Shown here piece by piece: positions 62,521 to 64,000 of a stretch of DNA of 64,000 nt. A model generated the notes under the pieces. It was not told the origin of the DNA. It made no database searches and saw nothing but the letters and a program-made list of their open reading frames with translations. The stretch covers positions 292,501-356,500 of the forward strand of contig CAMPDV010000063.1 in the NCBI GenBank assembly GCA_946699065.1, written 5' to 3'. The translations under genes were made by a program, and so were the position numbers. Numbering within the stretch: position 1 is the stretch's first letter; every line of letters starts with the position of its first letter. This stretch comes from Loxodes magnus. Lineage: Eukaryota > Ciliophora > Karyorelictea > Loxodida > Loxodidae.

Positions 62521-63324
62521 TTTTCATTTAATATATTAGAAAAAATAAGTAAATATCCATTATTAATTTAATAAATTAATAGGAAATATTTTATTAACTT
62601 TAGAAGATTTTAACAGAAATAATTAAAGAATTGTATACAATTATTGTTGATAAATAAAATTGAAATATTTGAAGTTGCAAGTCAATTTTATTTGTTTTCA
62701 GTCTTACTGAGTTATGAAAATGATGAACTAAATCAGCTTAGAAATAATTTTTCTTGGTTTATAACTAGGATTTAAATTTTAAATCAGAAATTAAGGAATT
62801 CAAGTTTTTCGTTTAGAGTTGAATAATGAATAAATCAAGTGAAAGTTCAATTGATTTTAAATTATTCATAAATATCGTATGCAAATATATAAAATATTAT
62901 CTAGAATTTAATATTAATTTCAACTTATATATACGAAAATCCTTTTGCATAAATACTTGAAAAAATAATCTAACTTAATAAATTAATTTTTAAAATGAGA
63001 AGAATTTTAACTTTTATCTAAACTCTCTATAGCTTTTAAAAGTTATGTAATATGAGTATATTTATTTATAACTATTAACAATATTATTAATTTCAATCTA
63101 AAAATAGATTTAAAACACTTTTCTATTTTTATTTTCTTTAGTTTTATATATTTTATAGTTCATTAGTTAATTTAAAATACACATAGTAGAATAATTTGTA
63201 AAAAAAGACTGCTTATGATTAAAAATAACTAAATAAAGAATTTATCTACTTAAAGAAATATTGTTAAATGTATGTTCTCTTCTGAATTAATTATCTTAGT
63301 TTATAAATTTATTATCATTTCTTT
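62521..63324. other. AT-rich stretch before the last SINE
   Basis: No supported feature. Confidence 0.5.
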
Positions 63325-63846
63325 AAAACCGCCATAGTTGTTCGAAGGTGAACAACAAGGTCATCTTCATCAGAGGTTGGGAAGTTAAGTACCCATAATC
63401 GACTTTATGTCTTTCTCTGCTTTGGTTTGGCCTCGAGATATAAGATTCTTAGACCTTCGACGTCGGCTTGACTTGGTTTCGTTTATTTTTAATACTGGAA
63501 CTAAAAAGAAATAATATTGCGAGCTTCATCAGAGGTGGGGAATTTAAGTACCCATATTTGACTCATGTCGTCCTCTGCTTTGGTGATGCAATGAGACACA
63601 ATCCTGCCATGTCCTTGGACCTCCAGCAAGTATTAAAGATTACGAGTATTCTTAAATTATATCAGTATTGAATATTTTTATCAGTACTGAATAATTATAC
63701 CAGTATTGAACAAGGTTTATCAGTATCTGATAATTTTATCAGTAACAAACATTCTTGTCAGTATGAAACATTTTTTTTAAAGAGCTGCGCACCAACGAGA
63801 GTGCTACGCGCTCTATAATCAAATTTATTTATATTTATTTATTTAT
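63325..63846 (+). mobile_element. SINE-like retroposon, copy C (two-unit head)
   Basis: Same organisation as copy B: AAAACCGCC head with a TTGTTC/GAACAA hairpin, two tandem head units, ATCAGTAYTGAA repeats, the 3' hairpin at 63781-63814 and a tail of TTTA repeats to about 63846. It differs from B by scattered substitutions and a short insertion in the first unit (around 63466). Copies B and C share the dimeric head and are closer to each other than to A. The similarity suggests fairly recent activity. Confidence 0.8.
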
Positions 63847-64000
63847 TATTTGAAAATATAATCTCAGTTCTTTTAGATTTTTGCTATTAAACTTAAATTA
63901 AAGTTATTTTCTCATATATTAAGCTATTAAATAAACATTATATTTAATTAAATTATTTACTCATAATCAAGTAATAAATTTTTATATCTTAAATTATTTA

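Noticed and set aside
1-64000. Tetrahymena-type germline DNA full of pseudogenes as an explanation of the in-frame TGAs
   Set aside because: The TGAs sit at conserved Trp positions while frames stay intact over hundreds of codons. Decay would also produce frameshifts and TGAs at non-Trp sites. No chromosome breakage sequence of the Tetrahymena type was seen.

Overview
Organism. This is nuclear DNA of a ciliate, about four-fifths A+T. UAA and UAG are read as glutamine throughout the genes. UGA is read as tryptophan inside genes and also ends them. The clearest proof is a USP53/54-type ubiquitin hydrolase gene at 24666-26147 (-). Its three internal TGAs fall exactly where tryptophan belongs: the Cys box, a RanBP2 zinc finger and an N-terminal zinc finger. 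A second large gene (29188-33690, +) is open for 1501 codons with at least 13 internal TGAs. Recognisable genes end in TGA and show no clustered UAA/UAG ends. Among known codes this fits the karyorelict code (UAR=Gln, UGA=Trp or stop; Loxodes and relatives) better than the Tetrahymena code (UGA only stop) or the Condylostoma code (all three ambiguous). An annotation made with the standard or the Tetrahymena code loses or shatters almost every gene here.

Layout. 0-17 kb: very AT-rich DNA with a basic protein gene at 1.1 kb (+), two related small genes at 4.3-4.9 and 12.1-12.7 kb (both -), and weak coding tracts near 10.7 and 15.3 kb. 17-27 kb: the first three of five tRNA-Pro(UGG) genes, the first member of a tail-anchored membrane protein family (20.8 kb) and the USP gene. 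29-34 kb: a 1500-residue protein with a kinase-like region that has lost its catalytic motifs. 36-49 kb: an unknown gene, three more members of the membrane protein family, the fourth tRNA and a SINE. 50-54 kb: a cluster of three retroposons with different bodies but the same 3' hairpin and short-repeat tail. 55-64 kb: two more family members, a coiled-coil zinc-knuckle gene, a decayed tRNA-Pro, a retroelement fragment and another SINE.

How it fits together. The six-member family (about 180-240 residues, a shared EKERK...RRK block, one C-terminal membrane helix) is scattered across 40 kb on both strands, so it is a dispersed lineage-specific expansion. The retroposons look like SINEs and a coding 'half-LINE' that share one 3' recognition hairpin, presumably used by a LINE reverse transcriptase not encoded here.

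Limits. Only UGA can end a reading frame and it is itself ambiguous, so long open frames arise by chance in this AT-rich DNA. I relied on homology, paralogy, motifs and an excess of acidic residues. Gene ends are uncertain wherever a UGA could be either sense or stop. No introns were needed for the genes listed with good confidence.
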